Under the pieces are notes generated by a model. The model was not told where the DNA came from. It was given only the letters and a program-made list of their open reading frames with translations, and made no database searches. From assembly GCF_035046485.1 (NCBI RefSeq), contig NC_085137.1, positions 249,029,233-249,093,232 of the forward strand: a DNA stretch of 64,000 bases, in the 5' to 3' direction. Of the stretch, positions 34,836-45,642 are shown one piece after another. Made by a program: the position numbers and the translations under genes. Each line of letters opens with the position of its first letter. The stretch's first letter is position 1. This stretch comes from Aedes albopictus (taxonomy: Eukaryota; Arthropoda; Insecta; Diptera; Culicidae).

Positions 34836-34991
34836 ATGTTAAAAGATGCGCCTTGTCTAATGTAGAAACTTCTCCGAAGAAACTATATCGCAAAAATCAT
34901 CGGTTGAAACGTTATTAAAAAAGCGCACGAAATCGGCAAAATAAAACATTGTGCCTTGGAAGGGGCCATACATGAAAATGTAACAAACACT

Positions 34992-35266
34992 TATTGTGCG
35001 TTGCAAGAAAAACACAATTATGGCGACTACTTTCCAAGGCCTTCAATGATGGACAAAATTCAATCGCCGTACAAATGCCACGTGCAGTCGCAGTAGTCAT
35101 CGTATCACCCGGCCATGTGGCGACCTTTTTTTTAAGAATTATCAAAGAGCGCTGTGATGGAAAATTTGAAAACAGGTATGTTTTCTTAGGCGACTGTCTC
35201 GCGCGTATCTCTGACTGCGGGTAAAAGTAGTCGCGAAAGTAGATTTTATTTTGATTCGTATAATAC
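34992..35266 (+). repeat. About 265-bp dispersed repeat, copy 2
   Basis: This is the direct counterpart of 26,984-27,246. Here a 76-codon frame (34,994-35,224) is open, but copy 1 breaks it, so protein coding is doubtful. It is followed immediately by 152-bp satellite units. Confidence 0.85.
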
Positions 35267-36600
35267 ATGCGACACATCAAACTGCGGCATTTTGGATAAC
35301 CTGATGAACAGTTGGCAAGAAAACAGTCTCAGACCATATCTGAACGGGTAGTGTTCAGGAACCGGTTCCGGGTGTCCCGCCGGAAGTGGCCAAATATACA
35401 AGTGAACCAAATCCATGCATGCGACACATCAAACTGCGGCATTTTCGTTAACCTGATGAGCAGTTAGCAAGAAAACAGTCTCAGACCATATTTGAACCGG
35501 TAGTGTTTTGGAACCGGTTCCGGGTGTTCCGCCGGAAGTGGCCGTATATAAAAGTTGTCAAATCTTTTGCATGCGGCACATCAAATCACGGCTTTTTCGA
35601 CAACTTGATGACCGGTTATTGAAGAAGTAGGCTAAGACCACATTATGGACTGTCAGTAGTGCCGAAACTAGTACCGGGTTTTCCTCCAAAAAAGCGGCTA
35701 GATATAAAATTGAACCAAACCCATGTCTTTTTTGATAACCTAATAAACTTAAGCTCAGACTATTTAAGAGACTATCGATAGTGTTCCGCAACCGGTTCCG
35801 AGCCGGAAGTGACACCAAACCCATGCATGCGATAGCACAAATCACGGCTTTTTAGGTAACATGATGAACAGTTGCAAGATAATAGACGCAAGTCATATCA
35901 GTGTGTTACGGAACCGATTACGGGTGTCCCACCAGAAATGGTCAAATGTAAAAGAGAACCAATACATGCGACATATCAATGACTTATTCAGTAACAAGAT
36001 AAACTGTTAATCAACAAATAATCTCAGACCATATTTGCGACAGCCGGTAATGTTCCAGAACTGGTGACAAGACGAGTGGTAAGAAGTGGTAAAATATAGA
36101 AGGAAACTAAACTATAGCGGCGTTTTTGATAATCTGATGAACGGTCGACAAGAAATTATTATTATTATTACTTTATTATAGAGATTTTCAGCCCTAGGCT
36201 GGTTCATCTCATCTCGACAAGAAAATAGTCTCAGGCCACATCTAGAACTTATAATAATATTTTGGAATCGGTTGCGGGTGTTCCATCGGAAGTGATTTAA
36301 TAGAAGTGAACCAAAATCACGCATGCGATACATATATTCGCGGCTTTTCCAAAACTTTGCCGAACGGTTAGCAAGAAAATAGCCTCAGATCACATTAAAT
36401 TTTGGCTTTTCAGGTAACCCGATGAACAGTTGACAAAAACATAGTCTCAGACCATACTTGAGACAACCGGAATCGGTTCTAGGTGTCCCGCCGGAAGTGA
36501 TCAAACGCAAAATTTAAGCAAAACCCATGCAACCCATGCACATCAAATAGCGGAATTATAAAGGTGAACAAAATAAATGTCAAAGCGATAAATCAAATTG
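35267..36600 (+). repeat. Tandem array of about 152-bp units (array 2)
   Basis: It has the same unit as array 1 (CGACACATCAAACTGCGGCA, GAACCGGTTCCGGGTGTCCC, CGGAAGTGGCCAAATATA). The first two or three units are well conserved; later ones are progressively decayed. A 58-bp SINE tail is inserted at 36,156-36,213. Confidence 0.9.
36156..36213 (-). mobile_element. 58-bp SINE/LINE tail with target duplication
   Basis: The minus strand reads GATGAACCAGCCTAGGGCTG followed by an ATAATAATAA tail. It is flanked by 11-bp TCGACAAGAAA (36,145-36,155 and 36,214-36,224). The CCTAGGGCT block also ends the SINE at 41,811-41,898, so both share a 3' end type. Confidence 0.8.
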
Positions 36601-37330
36601 TGGCTTTTTTAATAGCATGTAAACGTTGGCTAAGATTATAAGTGAAGAAATGGTCAAAGTCTTCATATATGCAAGAAAACAAAATCGTGACCAAAGCGAT
36701 CTCTTCAAATCACACCATTTCAGATACCTGCGGTGTAAATGTATAGTAGGATGGATCAACGTTTTATGGAAAAAATATAATTTAATCGCATCAACACCTT
36801 ATACAGTTTTTCAATCTTCAATCTCCTTATGCTTCTAAAATTACTGCTCACAATTTGAGTGCGGCTGGTTGAGCCCTCACTTTTCTTATTGCGATTGAAA
36901 TTTGAATGCAATTCCATGGAAACTTTACATTTTCTGCATTTTTCTCGTAGGAAGGTCAAATTTTACATGAATCTTGTTACCAATGATAATAAAATATAGC
37001 CTAAAGTGTGCTGAAATAAACATTGGCGAAGATCACAAAGTGATCTGTGATTGTGGATAAAGTTAACCTTCTTCTAAGCTGGCGCTCACCCCGCTGCCGT
37101 TGTGGATGGAATGGGGTCATAATGACCCCTATACACGACTAGGGTTGAGGTGGTCAAGCAGTCAACTGAGAGGTCTGATATTTCGAACATAAAATCGGAA
37201 TATGTATCATCAATAAGTTTCGAAAATCGATGATGGCTTTGTTAAAATTGTTGCTTTTCTATATGCAGTGTTTTCAGGATTCAGGAACATTTTGACTAAC
37301 GTCGACGAAAAGTTCATGAGCACATATTCG
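36601..37330. other. Downstream flank of array 2 and gene-free DNA
   Basis: The segment 36,695-36,800 matches the tail of array 1 (22,057-22,160). The rest has no recognisable gene. The interval 37,080-37,140 is G/C-rich with no feature. Confidence 0.5.
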
Positions 37331-37332
37331 AC

Positions 37333-37863
37333 GATTTTATTCTTCAATCACTTAAGCTAATTTACAGCTCTTTTATCCACTAGGCCACTGCGTGAACGAT
37401 TCCAATTGGAAGCTGCACCTACACAGGGAAAAAATTCTACTCAGTGGCTGAGTTGGTCTTACTCAGAAATCGAACCCATTGCCAATGGGTTGTCCCACTT
37501 TTAGCCGAAACTGAGTAAGAAAACAAAGGATTTTTCGATTTCGGAGTAAGGCCAACTCAGTCATTGAGTAGAAATTTTTCTCAGTGTACACTTTGTACAG
37601 CGCCTAAATGTATTCTATTCTAATTCTACTATATCCAATTGGTTGCCGTTGCGCTGCTTTCACTATCTACCCTATCATGGTAGAATGATGAGCACGAGGA
37701 TGTTGATGTGTTGTTCCTGTTTCCAGTCCGATTGGGGGTCCATTATGGGTTGCCGTTCGCCGATGTCCAAGTATCAGGGTAAGAGCAACTGACGAAAGTG
37801 CCGGGGCTGGGATCGAACCCATGACCATCTGCTTATGAAGCAAATTGCGCCACGGGTTCTGGC
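37333..37863 (-). mobile_element. tRNA-derived SINE, interrupted by a MITE
   Basis: The minus strand begins with a tRNA-like head (CCCGTGGCGCAATTT, then GGTTCGATCCC near 37,810) and runs through a body shared with 47,367-47,797 (GTACAAAxTGTA, GTAAATTAGxTTAAGTGATT, GAAGAATAAAA end). The body is interrupted at 37,422-37,586 by a MITE. No target duplication was identified for the SINE itself. Confidence 0.85.
37422..37586. mobile_element. 165-bp TA-flanked MITE inside the SINE
   Basis: The ends CACAGGGAAAAAATTCTACT and its imperfect inverse (AGTAGAAATTTTTCTCAGTG) lie between TA dinucleotides (37,420-37,421 and 37,587-37,588). The arms carry CTGAGTTGG/CCAACTCAG. The paralogous SINE at 47.4 kb has GTA at this position without the insert. 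Confidence 0.92.
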
Positions 37864-37967
37864 TTATCGCAATGTTGACCGATTCTCGTGAACGGCCTTA
37901 CGGTTTACTCCGGAAGTCGAAATTTTAAACAATCTGTTAAAAATATATCAGTTTCAGAGAAGTTTTA

Positions 37968-38425
37968 ATGACTTTTATGGGTATTCAGGAGGATTACGGG
38001 GAGGGGTTTCTGCGGGATTCAAGGAGAATTTAGAGGGCTTTCAAGAAAATTTTACGGATTTTCAGAGGGGTTTTAAGGCGCTTCAAGATTTCGGGTGATT
38101 GAAATTGATCCCACTGGAGTACCCCTGAAACTCCTTGGAACACCCCTGCAAGTCCATGAAATCCTCTGGAACGCTCCTGAAATCCGCTGGAACAGCCTGA
38201 AACGGTCCCTAAATCCTATTGAACGGCCCAGAAATCTTTCTGAAACACCCCTGGAAGGTCCCTGAAACCCTATGCAAACTCCTAGAATGCACTGAAAACC
38301 CCCTGAAACTGGAACACTCTGGTACATTCCTAAAACCCATGTAAAGCTCCTGAAGCCACCATTAACCTGAATACCCTGAATACCCTAAAGCACCCCTGAA
38401 ATTCCCTGTGACAGTTATAGACTGG
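37968..38425. repeat. Strand-switching degenerate satellite, GGGGTTTCAGGG type
   Basis: From 37,968 to about 38,090 the units read G-rich (GGAGGGGTTTCTGCGGGATT). From about 38,100 to 38,425 they read C-rich on the same strand (ACCCCTGAAACTCCTTGGAA). The array is therefore an inverted pair with the switch near 38,100. Minus ORF 38,073-38,327 is a repeat translation. Confidence 0.75.
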
Positions 38426-39300
38426 CTTGCTTGATCAAATTTCGTATCTTCGTGGTCTCATTCAACTACCGCGAAGCATGACGATACTAATGGAAACGAT
38501 CGTATTCTATTTTTTGAGTCATTGCCAATTAAACATTGTTGAAAATCTTCGTTGGATAAATGTACGACTCTTATCTTTGTTATATTTTCTGCCCCAAATT
38601 ATTCTAGAATTTATTAGATTTTTTGTATTGTTGTGAAAAAGACAGACAATTTTTGTTATTTTGGTCACTCGAGTCAAGACGTTTATAACAAAATTTGTAA
38701 CTAATTTGTTCTGAAATATATAACAGAACTTGTTATGATTTTGTTATCATTTCACAAATTTAATCTAACACAATTTGATATAATCTTGTTATGATCAAAT
38801 CACAACTTGTTATATGTAAGTATGTTTTTATTGGAACAAGTTTTGTAATTTTTTGTTATTTTAACTACTAACGGTACACGTTTTATAACAATCGTTGTTA
38901 CAAAAATCATTGTAACAAAATAACACAACATGTAATAGTTTTGTTTTTCCCATCTAGTCGAGCGTACTGTAGCAGTTTCGACAATTAAAGTCCATAACCT
39001 AATTTTTAACGTAGCTGAAGTATGTTCCATACATCAATAGGGTCAGAAAAGAACTTTAACACTATAATTAAATTTTCGTTAAAACCTTGCCCATCATCAA
39101 CAGACCGATTATGTTTTATGTTCCTGGGAATGTAATAAAGCTTAAAAGTTACGCTGTTTAGAATCAATCTCGTTGTAAATACAAGCCACACAATTCAGCT
39201 AGAGTACATATAATTAAAATATTCAACAAATTTGTCCTACTACCAAGTAGGAATTAACCTAGCATCCATTTCATTACCATTCGTATCCTTCCTGCCCTTA
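38426..39300. other. AT-rich stretch with TTGTTATAAC-like repeats
   Basis: No gene. Between about 38,640 and 38,960 words like AACAAAATTTGTTA and TTGTTAT recur on both strands, as in an AT-rich foldback MITE, but clean ends were not located. Confidence 0.4.
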
Positions 39301-40050
39301 ATGCCGCAATGCCACGGGACACATGGCTGCCAGTCAAGCTTTATCACAACTGCCACTGCCAATTCACCTAAACATCCGAAATCCCATTAATAAGCCTGAT
39401 CCTTAGTTTTCAAACTTGTCCCTCCTCCGCCGGTGCTGCTGATGTTCGGTCCTGTTCGTCCCATTCCGCGCACACGAAAGGCCATCAACCTGAAATAGCT
39501 TCCGCCCTTCCGCCTGTCCTTTCATTTCGGTTGTTCTCCGCCTCCTGGTTGTAGCGGAGGACCGAGATTGCCAGTGGGTCGTGGCATAAAAGGGAAAATT
39601 ACAATTTTGCATGATGGAAAAGGCTCTCTGCTCCGTCGATGCTATGTATGGCGGTGCGGGGGAAAAGCAGGAAAAACGGTCGAACACAGCAGGAACGGAA
39701 AGGGCACGGTCCTTGCAGTTAGTTATTGTGGCTGCTTCCTGTCCCACCCATGCCCCGGGTCTATGTATGTTGGTTGGGCCGGCCAGACTCTTCACACGGA
39801 TGCCAATGATGATGGAAGCACTTTCCCTCGGTCTCGACCAGGTCTAGTAAAAACCCAGCACACAGGTTGGCCTGGACGTCGTCGTCGGCGTCGGTGGTGT
39901 TGTAGACCTGATGGGTGTTGTAAATCTCACTCCGTGCCGGCCCTGCATGGTGGTTGAGTCCGTTGTTGTTGATGCGGTGATGACGAGTGAGGGAGGGCAA
40001 TCTGGCGCTTATTGATAGAGTGACCAAATCTTATGAGGAAGAACAGAAGT
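39301..40050. other. GC-richer, apparently single-copy DNA
   Basis: The composition differs from the flanking repeats and several overlapping frames are open on both strands (for example 39,403-39,795 minus and 39,568-39,957 plus). None has a recognisable domain. It may be host intergenic or exon-bearing DNA; no splice structure was established. Confidence 0.3.
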
Positions 40051-40513
40051 GTTGAACCGTGATGCGGGAAGACGTTACAAAAATTTTGTGCTTTAGGTTA
40101 TTTTAGCCAATAGTGGACTCTTACCAATAGACCCCTTACATATTTCCCAAATTTGCTGTTCAAATCTATTTCTACCAGTGAACTTTTACCGGGTGACGAT
40201 ATCTCATGTTCCTATACAGTAGTTCCATGTGATGCAATAATTCATTTTTTTAAAACAAATTCAATCATATAAATAAGTATTGGGGACCACTATTGGTTAA
40301 ATCTAAGGGGTCCGATTCAACATGGTAAGAGAATTCAATCTATATCCCTTAAAGGCGCACGACAATAAAAAACTGATTTAAAAAATAAATTAATTATTAA
40401 TAATGCAAGTGAAGGTCAATTATTTTGGAGCGTTTTTAGGTATGTTGTTTTAAAACAACATTGCGCATTTAAGGGATATAGTAATTTAAGCCAAATTTGT
40501 ATTTGTATGAGAT
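40051..40513. other. Gene-free AT-rich stretch
   Basis: No gene, RNA or clear repeat was recognised. Confidence 0.4.
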
Positions 40514-40524
40514 GATTATTTTAT

Positions 40525-40811
40525 TTTAGGGGCCCATATAGCCGAGGCGGTAAACGCACGGGTATTCAGCATGACCATGCTGAGGGTGACGGGTTCGATT
40601 CCCGGTCGGTCCAGGATCTTTTCGTAAAGGAAATTTCCTTGACTTCCTTGGGCATAGAGTATCTTCGTGCCTGCCACACGATATACACATGCAAAATGGT
40701 CATTGGCAGAGGAAGCTCTCAGTTAAAAACTGTGGAAGTGCTCATAGAACACTAAGCTGAGAAGCAGGCTTTGTCCCAGTGAGGACGTTACGCCAAGAAG
40801 AGGAAGAGGAG
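40525..40811 (+). mobile_element. Full-length Feilai-type SINE, copy C
   Basis: The head with box A and B, the body and a GAAGAGGAAGAGGA tail match copies A and B. It is flanked by 11-bp GATTATTTTAT (40,514-40,524 and 40,812-40,822). Confidence 0.93.
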
Positions 40812-41321
40812 GATTATTTTATGAGACAAATAAGGTGTTTTTGTACTGTTTTTGTGAGCAGTTTATGAGAAAAACATAGAAACTGTTGTGCAATCATTGA
40901 TAAAGACAATTCAGTTATTATATCATACTGCTTTCACGATCAAAGCAATTTTCAGCTACTGAGGGGTTCACTGTTGGTTAATATACTCTATATTTTAACT
41001 ATTTTTTATATTATTTGTATTTTTTCCACTAGAGCATCTTTTATGTCGTTTGCTAAGGGTGCATAAACTGAAAATGGGCATAACAAAAAACAGGGCATAC
41101 AATGCGGAAGTTTTGTGTAAAAATTAAGTTAACACCTTCAAGAATGTCTTAAATCCCAGAGACGAGGATTATCTCTTGGGGGTTTGAGATAAAGCCAAGG
41201 AGGTTTCCTGCTGGGTTTCAAAGGTACCTAAAAGGCGGTTCCAAGGTGTTTCAGGGATATTTAGTGGGACTTCAGGGGGATTTACGAAGGCTTTTGATGG
41301 TTTCAAGGAGAGTTATCTTTC

Positions 41322-41512
41322 TACGGTCAGGTTAAATTATACTGTTTCATCCGACGTTTCGACCTCCGGTCTTCTTGAGGGAGGTTATAGGGATACCGCT
41401 ACGTTTGTATCGCCGGATGCTTGGCATAGGGATCAAACCCGACAAACCCGACAAGGGTCGAAACGTCGAATGAAATAGTATTATTCCGTATATAATTTAA
41501 CCTGACCGAAAA
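41322..41512. mobile_element. Inverted-repeat MITE with GGTCAGGTTAAATTAT ends
   Basis: GGTCAGGTTAAATTATACTG near 41,324 mirrors the TATAATTTAACCTGACC end near 41,510. CATCCGACGTTTCGACC and GGTCGAAACGTCGAATG continue the arms. The flanks were not resolved into a target duplication. Confidence 0.8.
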
Positions 41513-41576
41513 ATCAACCACAAAGGGATTACTCTGCCAATTTGTCTGTCGTTTCCACAATCGGCTTCTAGGAGTT

Positions 41577-41730
41577 CCCAGTCAACCAGTAATCGTATAA
41601 GATGTTGCCTAAGATGATAAATTGGAGGCCATATGCGTGCATGCCTCCATTTAGGCGCATGTAAAAGGTACGCATATCGCCTTTACTTTAACATCTTATT
41701 CAACATCTTATACGATCACTGGTTGACTGG
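41577..41730. mobile_element. Inverted-repeat MITE with CCCAGTCAACCAGT ends
   Basis: The left end CCCAGTCAACCAGTAATCGT mirrors the right end (ACGATCACTGGTTGACTGGG). The arms continue with ATAAGATGTTG/CAACATCTTAT. No ORF. Confidence 0.85.
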
Positions 41731-41810
41731 GTTTTCAGTTCGCTTCAATGTTAATTTTAGGGGGTGTCAGGGGAGGTTTGAAGTTGATTTTAAAGGAAAC
41801 AAAGCCCTTT

Positions 41811-41898
41811 AGCGGAGCGGACCTGGTGTGGTAAAGCGTGGGCCCCGAGATGAACTAGCCTAGGGCTAGAAATCTCGTTAATACAGATATAAAAAAAA
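41811..41898 (+). mobile_element. Short SINE-like insertion with poly(A)
   Basis: An 88-bp segment ends in GATGAACTAGCCTAGGGCTA, ATCTCGTTAATACAGATAT and an A tract. It is flanked by AAACAAAGCCCTTT (41,797-41,810) and AAACAAAGTCCTTT (41,899-41,912), a 14-bp target duplication with one mismatch. GTGTGGTAAAGCG near its start may be a box A remnant. Confidence 0.82.
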
Positions 41899-42639
41899 AA
41901 ACAAAGTCCTTTCAGATGCGTTTCGAGAGTTTTTTTTCCTTGTCGGGGAAATTAAGCCACTGCGTCCAATAAGTTGAACTATTATCGACAGGTTTAAGGA
42001 GTGTTTTAGAGGATTTCAGGGAATTCCAGGGCCGTACGTGAAATCCACTGAAAACCTCTGAAGCACCCCTGAGACCCCCTGAAACCTCCTTAGAACGCTC
42101 TGAGGCCCCTGAAAACCTCCTTGAAACCCGCAGAAACGCCTGAAACGTGATCGACATCCCCTCAAATGCCCCCGAGTCCTCCTGGTGTGTACTGAAACTC
42201 CCTGAAACCCCCATGAAACTCCCGAGTACCACCGTGGGACCTCTGAAACGTCTCTAAGGCTCTTTAAGACGCTTCCGAGACTTCCTGGTGCTCCCTGAGA
42301 CTTTCTGAAACCCCTTGGAGCCCTCTACAGCGGCCCTGAGACCCCTACAATCCTTCATAGAACCCCCTGGGACCCCCTGAAACTCCCCTGAGACACCTGC
42401 CCCCCTCTGAGACTCCATGAATCGCTACTGAGATCCCCTGAGTCATGCCTTAGATCCTCTGGAACGCCCCTAACGAATATTTTTTTGGTAAGTGAAAGTA
42501 TTTGTATTTTTTTTCTTCTGTTTTATGTTCAATGTACCCTCCCCATTTTTAAATACTTTTTCAGATCCCCTGATGAACATCCAAACCGGGATCGAAACGT
42601 TGGAGCAAAAGTAATTGTTTCGTAAGCCAACATATAAGT

Positions 42640-43621
42640 GACCGTCCATATACCACGTGGACAACTTGGAGGGGGGAGGGGGTTCGAGAAAAGTCCACCC
42701 TTGTCCACGGAGAGGGGGGTGGGGGTTCGTCAAATGTCCACGTGGACAACATTGACATAAGATTTAAGAAACAAATATTTACAAACGAAACAAATTATGT
42801 CGCATTATTCATGAGATTTTCTTCAATTACAGTTGTTTACATTTTATTTTATTATTTTTTAGTTGGACGTGACTTCTTCAAGAAAAAAAAAATTTTAACT
42901 ACTAATCGACAAATTTGCTTTAAATTATCACAACTTTCGATTGCTTACCTTTTTTCGTCGAGGAATAATCCTGAGATTTAACATACCATACAAATGTTGC
43001 TGTTTCAGTCAGAAAGTTTTCATTGAAATTCTGTGTGGATTTCTCGAAGCTTCATATAAAATTTTATAAACTACTTCGAAGTTTCAAAATACATGTGAAG
43101 ATATGCAGGGTTATCTGAAATACTTTTTTGGAGCTTCCTTTATAATTTAAGATGTTTCTATAGAATATTGAAGTCTAAATCTCAGCAATATAATTTAGTT
43201 TCAACTTTATGAATTTTTGAAAAGTTGCTGTAATTCTTGAACGTACACTCCCACAAACATTAAGCTCAATTAAAAACAATGTTGTAGTTAGGTAAGTACC
43301 TATTTTGTACGTCTTTGAGAAAGACTTTAAAAGAAAGTAAAAAATAATAAATAATAATTTGTTTATTATAGAATATTTGTTATTCATAAAGTTATTGATG
43401 ATATTTACGGCAATGTTTACGAACAAAAATGTAACATTAAAAAAAAACTTTTTAAAATAACTTTTCGTTTATTTTAGAAATATTAAAAAAAAAACATTTT
43501 TTCGGATGTCCACGTGGACATTGGAGGAGGGGGGTAGGGGTCATTGAAAAGTCCACGCTTGTCCACGGGGAGGGGGTCAGAAACCATGAATTTTCTGTCC
43601 ACGTGGTATATGGACAGCCCC
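42640..43621. mobile_element. Foldback element with GTCCATATACCACGTGGACA ends
   Basis: The left end (GTCCATATACCACGTGGACA near 42,644) mirrors the right end near 43,615. Both arms continue through G-rich GGAGGGGGGAGG / AGTCCACxCTTGTCCACGG blocks on the same strand, then GTCCACGTGGACA. The interior (42,760-43,490) is very AT-rich and has no gene. Confidence 0.8.
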
Positions 43622-44839
43622 TAAGACTGCAAGCCAGAAAGAAGTTACCGCTATAATGATAACTTTATTCAGGCTTAACGTAAACTCATTACACGTAAAT
43701 ATCGGTAAAATCCGATCTTCATTCCTTTCTGATCACAATAACAAATCCTATCACGCTAACATTGACAGATAACGCGAGGACTGATCTCTGAGGGGTTGGA
43801 CACTTCTTCATGATAATCCTCCAAACCGCGAGGGGTTGGAAACTTCCTTATACCCGAGGTCAACATCTTGCTATCTGAGCTCCCTCACTGCTCATGATTC
43901 TTAATAAACTATACACGGTGTGTCCAAAACCGTTATTAACAAAATAAAATACCCATCTAAGCGGTACCCACCATTCGAAAGATATAGTATCCAGGTATCA
44001 TCTCTGAAATTTTGAAAATGTTTCATGGAGGGAATTGATAGTTTGAGCGATTTGAAATTTTAGGGCGATTTTCAATGAAATTCTCTTTGAACTATTAATA
44101 TTCAATCGCGGTTGTATCACGATCGTGGCCATCAACCTGTCCCTCATAAATTTGGATTCCAATATTCGAAACGTATAGTATTTGAGTATTGTTACTGAAA
44201 ATTTGAGAATATTTTATCCACGAAATCAAAAGTTATCGTGAATTGAATTTATAATTCAAATCCATAGGTTTTTACAGTATTTATAGCAATTAAACAGTTA
44301 CTATTTACTATAAATAACCAAAACCAATTCAAATACCCGCTATTGTAGTCAATCACAGCATTCAACAGCAGGGTGAAATAGGATTTAGATGTCTGGAACG
44401 TACGATATCTCTCCCATGTTTCTGAAAAATTGCTGGGAACGCTCTCAGTAGCTTGCTCTCCGAACACACCAAGAGATTTCACCGTATGTATGTATCATCA
44501 GCTGGAACTGCAAAATATGAAACTTTGAGAAATTCGACAAATTAAGGGTCTCCCATATCGTTCCAAACCTAGCCTTCAACGTGGTATAGTCTGGATCCAA
44601 TTTGTCTATCAAACACGCTCAGTAGATGTCTTTGTAGACTTTTAATGCCTGAAATATAATTATTATTAAACCACCACAGTAAGTTTAAAAGATCGTGTAG
44701 CTTAGGACCTCCTTGAAGACCCATCGAAGTGCCCATTAAATTGTGACATGCTTTTCCTGTGAAGCCATACCTACGTTCGTTGCTGATGTCTCACAACAGC
44801 CATCATGGACCACAGTTGTACACCCTAAAATGAAACAAC

Positions 44840-45146
44840 ACAGGCTTGTGTACAATGTACACAGGCTTGTGTACAATGTACACAGATTTGTGTACTACTA
44901 GATCAGCCTCCACCCCTGTGTCAAATGTACACAGTCACTTTTCTGGCTCTAGCGCTGGTATGGGAGCAAAGTTCATAACTAATTTTCTCTGAACGATGAC
45001 ATGCATTATCAGGAATCGATCAGTGCAAAAATAATTGTTAATTTTGTTTTCATGCCAGCGCTGGAGCCGGAAAAGTATCTGTGTACATTTGACACAGCGG
45101 TGAGGCTGATCTAGTAGTACACAAATCTGTGTAACTTCTGTAACCG
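44840..45146. mobile_element. Palindromic MITE rich in TGTACAC words
   Basis: ACACAGATTTGTGTACTACT and GATCAGCCTC at 44,880-44,911 mirror AGTAGTACACAAATCTGTGT near 45,120. GCCAGCGCTGGAGCC-type blocks lie inside. A 21-bp direct duplication (ACACAGGCTTGTGTACAATG) occurs twice at the left edge. It is nested in the 2.5-kb TIR element. Confidence 0.75.
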
Positions 45147-45417
45147 TGTACCTTTTCAGGACTTGCTTTTGTGACGGCTTCGTACAATGCGTTCCAAGAG
45201 TTTTGTGCAAAGCAGGTTGGGGAGTAGCAGTCAATATCAACTGCTGATCCATACCGTTAACTAGGGGTGTCATTTACACAACAAACATAGAGTTTCACTT
45301 ACAAACTTAGATGTTTTCGCGTGCAAGAATGATGACAACGTTACTTCACCATGCCGTGAGGCCGTGAGGCAAATAACAATCTACCAACAATTTGCTTTAA
45401 TTGCTGACTCGCTTCTA

Positions 45418-45642
45418 GGGTATCGCGCTACTTGGGCGGTGGTTTTCTTCGTCTGTTATTTTCGTCTGTTTTCCACTGTAACTCGGTCAATTTTGAACCG
45501 ATTGACTTGAAATTTTGTACACGGGTAGATACTATACCTATCTCACCGCATTCCAAGAATTGTGTCAATTGGTTCAAGATTGACTGAGTTATAGTGGAAA
45601 ACAGACGAATATAGAAGCCACCGCCCAAGTAGCGCGATTCCC
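45418..45642. mobile_element. 225-bp TA-flanked MITE
   Basis: The ends GGGTATCGCGCTACTTGGGC and GCCCAAGTAGCGCGATTCCC lie between TA dinucleotides (45,416-45,417 and 45,643-45,644). The arms are similar for most of their length, including GTCTGTTTTCCACTxTAACT. Confidence 0.9.

Larger units (their letters stand above)
32210..34955. mobile_element. Large foldback element, arms about 0.7 kb
   Basis: The left arm from about 32,215 to 32,925 is mirrored by the right arm from about 33,950 to 34,950. Shared blocks include TTTCGTGCGCTTTTTTAATA, AAACTATATCGCAAAAA (inverse), TTTTGCGCCATTTTG-like and ACACTTGTATACAA. The loop is occupied by a MITE (32,928-33,800) and the right arm by a SINE (34,556-34,835). 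No transposase is present. Exact ends are approximate. Confidence 0.75.
41177..42470. repeat. Strand-switching degenerate satellite with nested insertions
   Basis: G-rich units (GGGTTTCAAAGG, GGGACTTCAGGGGGATTT) occupy 41,177-41,320 and 41,755-42,040, and C-rich units (ACCCCTGAGACCCCCTGAAA) occupy 42,045-42,470. The switch point is near 42,045. MITEs at 41,322-41,512 and 41,577-41,730 and a SINE at 41,811-41,898 interrupt the G-rich arm. Confidence 0.75.

Noticed and set aside
34994..35224. 76-codon ORF as a conserved small gene
   Set aside because: The paralogous repeat copy at 27.0 kb has a stop and an indel in the same frame, so there is no sign of coding constraint.
38073..38327. 84-codon minus ORF
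   Set aside because: It is a translation of the GGGTTTCAGGG-type satellite.
39403..40027. Overlapping ORFs of up to 130 codons in the GC-richer block
   Set aside because: Frames are open on both strands because of composition; no domain, start context or splice structure supports any of them.
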